From Anoplolepis gracilipes (taxonomy: Eukaryota > Arthropoda > Insecta > Hymenoptera > Formicidae): DNA of 64,000 nucleotides. The translations under genes were made by a program, and so were the position numbers. The notes beneath the pieces are model-generated. The model worked only from the letters and a program-made list of their open reading frames with translations. It had not been told where the DNA came from and did no database searches. Each line of letters opens with the position of its first letter. Within the stretch, counting starts at the first letter, position 1. The stretch lies in assembly GCF_047496725.1 (NCBI RefSeq), contig NC_132973.1:11976233-12040232 (forward strand), in the 5' to 3' direction. Below are positions 59,171-64,000 of the stretch, in pieces.

Positions 59171-60229
59171 AATTTATGCTACTTACTTAGGCGACGCGCG
59201 CGTATCTTCCTTTATATTTATAAGAACAATGATTAATGACTGATGTGTATAATTATTCTCTCTTTGCATTTTAAATACCAATTATATATTTTGAATCATA
59301 TCCTATTTTAGATTAATTATATATTTTTGTGATATTTAAGTTTACATATTCAAAGGAATCGAATGAAAAAGAGGAGAACATATATATGCGTGTAAAAAGA
59401 TATCTTAGATATCACGACTCTTTTCCTTCGATCTTTCAATCTAAATTTCAAGAAGATGGTCTGATCAATCTGCAATTTAACTTTCTCTTAATTGAAATAG
59501 AGATAGATAATGTAATGATTATAGAGTATAGAATATAGACTCTCTTCTTTCTAGCTTGAATTAACTTCGAAAGAAAGAAACTTCAATATACGTGTACACA
59601 CATACCTATACAACACACGATTTCTCGGTCCCGTGACAGCGGCCTCCGTTATAATTCTCCGTTATCTATGGAAATTCTAAACCATACTAAACAACAATAT
59701 ATATCCCAAAACTATGTAATTCCTCGTGCTTGCGCGTACACGGTATGCAATATGCTGCAGCCAGGGCTGCAAACTGGTTGCGGCACTAATTTGTTTTGCG
59801 CTGCCTTTTTGATAATTTATGATGTTTCGAATAAAATTTACTCATTAATTTATTTTAGATTATATGTCAGATAATAACAATTAGATATTGAAATAATACT
59901 TGAAGATAAAGTATGTGAAAAAATAATGAAAGAAAAATCATTTTCTATGCAAATAATTGAATAGAAAGAGAGAGAAGGGAGGCACTAATTTTACAATTAT
60001 ACATTTTTTCGAAACTATTGTCTTTACTATAGAAAAATCATAGCATTTTAAATTTGCATTTTTTTTTTAATTTATTAAAAAGTACACAAAATTCTCTTTA
60101 AAATATAATTGTTTTAAAATTCTCTTTAAAATAGTTTTAAAAAATATTTATTTGGTCTTGCAAAACTACTCAATATTCGATATTCGATATTCGTTATTAT
60201 TTACTTTGAATCTGTCGAATTTGAAACGA
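59171..60229. other. AT-rich spacer
   Basis: No gene was seen. A short imperfect tandem of AAAATTCTCTTTAAAATA occurs at about 60088-60134, and three ATATTCG units lie near 60172-60190. Confidence 0.6.
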
Positions 60230-60571
60230 AAGTTTAATAGCATTTTCAATGCGAGGCTTGTTCCGAAGTGACGACCGACGATGGAGATGCAATATAAGTA
60301 CGTCGCGACTCTCGGCTAAGAATTCGTGTCTTTCAGAGCTATCCATGCCTTAGGACAGCACATGCCAGTCTCCGCTATTACTTCCTATAATACTATCTAC
60401 CAGGAAACGCCATTGCTCGCTCGTTTCTACGTGGTTCAGGGACGCCGAGGATGATGAGATCTGCAGGCTTGCATCCTGATGAGACTATTAGGATGGCTTG
60501 ATAAGTCCATAATATTCTGGTCGATGCTGGCAACGCCGTCGACTCCACCCGGTGTCCTCGCCAAACCGCTA

Positions 60572-60633
60572 CCTCCTCCTCCTCCCCCTCCTCCTCCTCC
60601 TTTTCCTCCTTCTCTTCCTCTTCCTCCTCTTCC
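60572..60633. repeat. Pure polypyrimidine (CCT/CTT)n tract
   Basis: 62 consecutive C/T bases, mostly CTC and CTT units. The Pro/Leu-rich and Glu/Gly-rich frames over it on both strands are artefacts. Confidence 0.93.
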
Positions 60634-62249
60634 AACCACCTCTCGCCCTGGCATCCAACTCCATCCCCTTTTGTCGTTGCCATCCCTTTTACATGCACGT
60701 ACGATGCTCGGCTTCGGTCATAGTGACGATAGGATAGGTGACGCTTCCAATTTTCATCGACTTTGTTAACCTCGTACTGTGGTCATTTCTCAGCAGAAGA
60801 TAACTTTGATCGAACAAAAAAAAGGACTTCCTGGAAAATCCGATGTTTGTTTATGTAGGCAGTGAATTATAGAAGTAATTTCAAGCAAGAATTTGTCTCG
60901 TCTAATGTTAATGATTTTTTCTTAATCACAACAATGTTATATTACATGATCGAGTTTTAATATGACTGTGTTAGAAATTTCCATACTGTCACATTTTTAA
61001 TCATATTATTTTAAAGGAATATCTATTTTCTTTAGCTTTATCATGATTCTTTAATGATCCGAAATAATAAATAAGACGTTTATTTATTCTGACATTTGTT
61101 TCGGGACATTTTCGCATGATTTATGTGATGCATTTTTTCACTGTAGTTTTTTAATGAATGTTTCGTAATATCAAGGACGTTTTTGCAAAGTGCACTCCAG
61201 AAGCCAGTCTCAGACAGAGAACCTTGTCTCTTGCAGACAAACGGTCGATGTTGTGCCCTCGAAACGCCTGAAATTAACTTTGAGCATTACAGATGTCGAG
61301 GCGCGCCGCGGCGAGAAGCTAACACCTTGTTAGCCTGACAAATTCGGTCCATCTCTCCTTCCTATCGTCCCTCACAACACACTTTCCGTCTGCACCTATG
61401 CTTTCTATTCCCGCGACAATATCCCAGCGAGCTTTTACGAGAAATTGAGGAAACTCAGCTTTTAACCCTTTAAATGGATACGCAATTTGTAACTTGCTAA
61501 GAAGCATCATATTTTGTATTTGTAAAGTAAAAGGAAAAATGTTTTTTTTTTTTTTTTGCTTTTTGAATTGGTATTTGAAATATGTTACGTTTATCTATTT
61601 TGTTAAAATTTAAGTCATCTTTTGTAAAACTATTAATTCAATTTTGTGTGTGTTTTATGAGTTTCTTCTAAATATGGAACAAGAAAAGTGTTCAATATAC
61701 ATATTTCAGCTTTACGAAATTTATATAGTTCTCACAAGGCTTGATACATATGTTTTGCTCTTGTATTCGTGATGGCGTTGTTTCTCGCACGTATTTTGCG
61801 AGCCGGCTATAATCGACTTCTTACACCAAATGCCGGAGCTGCCCTTCGTCTTCATCGGTCTCTCGAAATTGGCGCGAATGGAATCCCGAGCAGCCGAGGG
61901 AGTCGTACATGTGGAGAGTGTCGAGCGTCGCAGGACGCGTCGTCGCTTAATCGGGTCGTACCCTCCGTACTTGCGATCCTGGACCTTTATCTCTGTTCAG
62001 CCCTTTCTGGACCTCCGTGTCGTCGCGCAATCCATGACGATTGGAAAGTGATATTGAGAATTTCGAGAACTTCACTCGATATTGGACGATTTGCAGGCAC
62101 TTCCTTTGTGCTACAAAGTGGGGTGAGTGAAGCGAGAGGGTGGTATGGAGGAGGCAGATATCGTGGTGACGGCTACGATACGATGTAGTCAGTGGTCGCA
62201 AGGGATGGCGGGGACGCACCGATGGTTTGCGACGAGGCGGAAGGGTAAT

Positions 62250-62411
62250 ACCATTGCATGGCCGAGGAGTGCCAATATCCGGCGTGGGCTTGTCGGCAGC
62301 ATTTAATTGCGTTAGTATTTCATCGCTAGAGTCCGCGCCGAGGAGACTTTTCAATTGGGGTCGCAGTCGGTGGAGCAGCCGGTGGAGAAAGCCTTTGGTA
62401 GAGTTAGACAT
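62250..62411 (-). CDS. Candidate first coding exon (minus strand), unknown protein
   Basis: ATG at 62411-62409. The frame begins MSNSTKGFLHRLLHRLRPQL and continues with KSLLGADSSDEILTQLNAAD. It looks like an amphipathic basic helix followed by an acidic helix, more protein-like in composition than the other island frames. The frame stays open to 61947, but past about 62250 it becomes Arg/Pro/His-rich and non-protein-like, which would fit a donor near there (AATG|GTATTA at about 62248, weak). I do not recognise the family, and chance is quite possible. Confidence 0.22.
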
Positions 62412-62530
62412 ATGCGCGACGATAAAGACAGAGACTGAAAGCTGGCCCTTATCGAACTCGGGCGAAATCGGAGAAAAGGTTTACCAATTCTCTCGCGTTA
62501 TTGAATTTGAATATTTGCGATACTTGATAT

Positions 62531-64000
62531 AAAAAGAGCTATTAAACTAAAATTTCCGCAATTTGAGATGAATTATAAAACAATGTGCAAAAGTACACTT
62601 AAAATATTGAATAAATTCATATTATAAAATGACAATATATAAAATAATTAAAAAAAAGAATGTGTTTATAAAATATTAATACTTGAAAAAATTGTTTAAG
62701 CTATTATATGCTTATTACTAATTAGCATTAATTATTTTGTTTCAGGTAATCCAGTGATTGTTAAACACTTGGTAAGCACTTTTAATAAGATTGATATTTT
62801 GAAGAAATAAATAATTTGTAAAAGTCGTAAAATATTTTGATATTAGTTAAATTTTTTGACTTGTTAATTATTTATTCAGTTCATAGAAATTGACATTGCA
62901 CGAGCATATGCAGAAAAAGTTTAAGTATAAAATGAAGTAAAATATAATATATATATATTCTTTATTTAAATATGTTGTGAATTTCTGTAATTACATTTCT
63001 GCAGTTACATAAATTTTATTTTGCATCAACTTTATTAATGAAATAAGATATTGTAATGTCGATTTATATTAGTCGAATATGATTAAATATTTATTTGATT
63101 TCTGCATATAGCTTAAGATTTATAAAAACATTTCTAAATCAAGCTCTGTATAATTAGTATATAAAAATATTTAATATTTTAATTATACATTGTGAATTAT
63201 TTACCTCGATACAAATATCGCAATTACATTAAAGAGACTTCCCGTTCCTTTAAAGTATTCCATTTCCTAAACCAAATGAAAAATAAAGGTACACATCCTG
63301 ATTTTGACCGCGATCTACGTGTTCCGCTTGCATTTCCATCTGCCTGACCCGACACTTTGTGCCGCATCGGAAGAGATTCAAGGGTGAGTACGAAACATCA
63401 ACCAACGGGGGTTAGTATCCGAGTAAAATGATGTGAAAGCTTATGAAATGGCGGTCTAGTCCAGCGAGATACCGGAGTATAGTGTGTTTCCACCTCGCAC
63501 CCAGAGATAATACGGTGGGGTAGTAACAGCCAAAGGTTTATCTTTGTAGGACCATAAAACTAACCCGTTCTACGCGCTTGATGACGAGCGCTACTTAGAT
63601 ATCAGTCTACAGCTTGTTTCAAAACTCGTTTCAAATTTTAGTCGAGCAATTTGTGATCATTTTGAAATTTTACGAGTCAGTCAGATTTTCATAACGCATA
63701 ATTTATTTTTAGAGAGAATTTTTAGCAAACCAGAATTTTTAAAGATAATTTTTAGCGAGCATAATCTAAATTTGACATAAATAATCACGACAATTGACAA
63801 ATGCTCAATACTTTAATTTTCTTTAATAAGCATGAAAAGAAAGTAAAATATTTAATATATATTTATATTTATTATAATTAGTAGACTTTGCAGTTTACTT
63901 TTTAACAAATGTATGATATTTCGCAATAATGTAGTCCGGTTAAGCATTCGTGAATATGAATAAGGATAATCGCGGTAAAGTTACTATATCGGTCGTGTGG
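62531..64000. other. AT-rich DNA with a small island (63.29-63.6 kb)
   Basis: No gene was recognised. A good acceptor (TTTTGTTTCAG) followed 26 nt later by a donor (GTAAGCA) at 62746-62771 would make an unusually small exon. The rest holds nothing I can name. Confidence 0.55.

Larger units (their letters stand above)
60230..62530. other. Islands 60.23-60.78, 61.18-61.48 and 61.76-62.53 kb
   Basis: The first contains a 62-nt pure pyrimidine tract. The third contains the candidate minus-strand exon described separately. A T run (17 T) lies near 61541. No confirmed gene. Confidence 0.5.

Noticed and set aside
60393..60769. Glu/Gly-rich minus and Pro/Leu-rich plus frames
   Set aside because: Both are readings of the polypyrimidine tract.
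62746..62771. 26-nt microexon between TTTCAG and GTAAGC
   Set aside because: Too short and unsupported; splice-like signals occur by chance in AT-rich DNA, and it stops the only candidate upstream frame.

Overview
The window looks like nuclear DNA of an insect, most likely a hymenopteran and plausibly an ant. It has an AT-rich background, many (TA)n and (GA/CT)n microsatellites, short GT-AG introns, and CpG-containing GC-rich islands of 0.3-1.2 kb. The species call is inference from composition and gene structure only.

Positions 1-8815 hold the only two genes I can name. At the left edge is the 3' coding part of METTL15 (+ strand), the mitochondrial RsmH-type 12S rRNA m4C methyltransferase. 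Tail-to-tail with it, on the - strand, is a complete cytosolic C-1-tetrahydrofolate synthase (MTHFD1; Drosophila pug). I rebuilt it as 12 coding exons (8815 down to 1342). Every junction is GT-AG and in frame, the CDS totals 2814 nt (937 codons plus stop), and the catalytic residues and P-loop are present. The two stop codons lie about 0.4 kb apart, separated by a (TA)n microsatellite. Intron 5 of MTHFD1 carries a 47-bp near-perfect inverted repeat about 630 bp across, probably a MITE-like or foldback element.

From about 9 kb to 64 kb I recognise no conserved protein. This 55 kb alternates AT-rich DNA with some thirty GC-rich islands that have no long conserved reading frame. The islands carry GAGA/CT tracts, Pho/YY1-like ATGGCCG and AAGATGG motifs, four CTCF-like motifs, G-quadruplex candidates and hairpins. 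The pattern fits a regulatory desert or the giant introns of a developmental or neural gene whose main exons lie outside the window. Weak signs of such a gene on the + strand are: a TATA/Inr pair with a short leader exon near 11.7 kb; a 47-nt candidate exon at 13.5 kb; a 32-codon hydrophobic smORF or signal-peptide-like start at 16.8 kb; and a short ATG exon with a good donor at 32.3 kb. On the - strand there is a protein-like start at 62.4 kb. None is proven.

No rRNA, tRNA, known miRNA, CRISPR array or recognisable autonomous transposon was seen.
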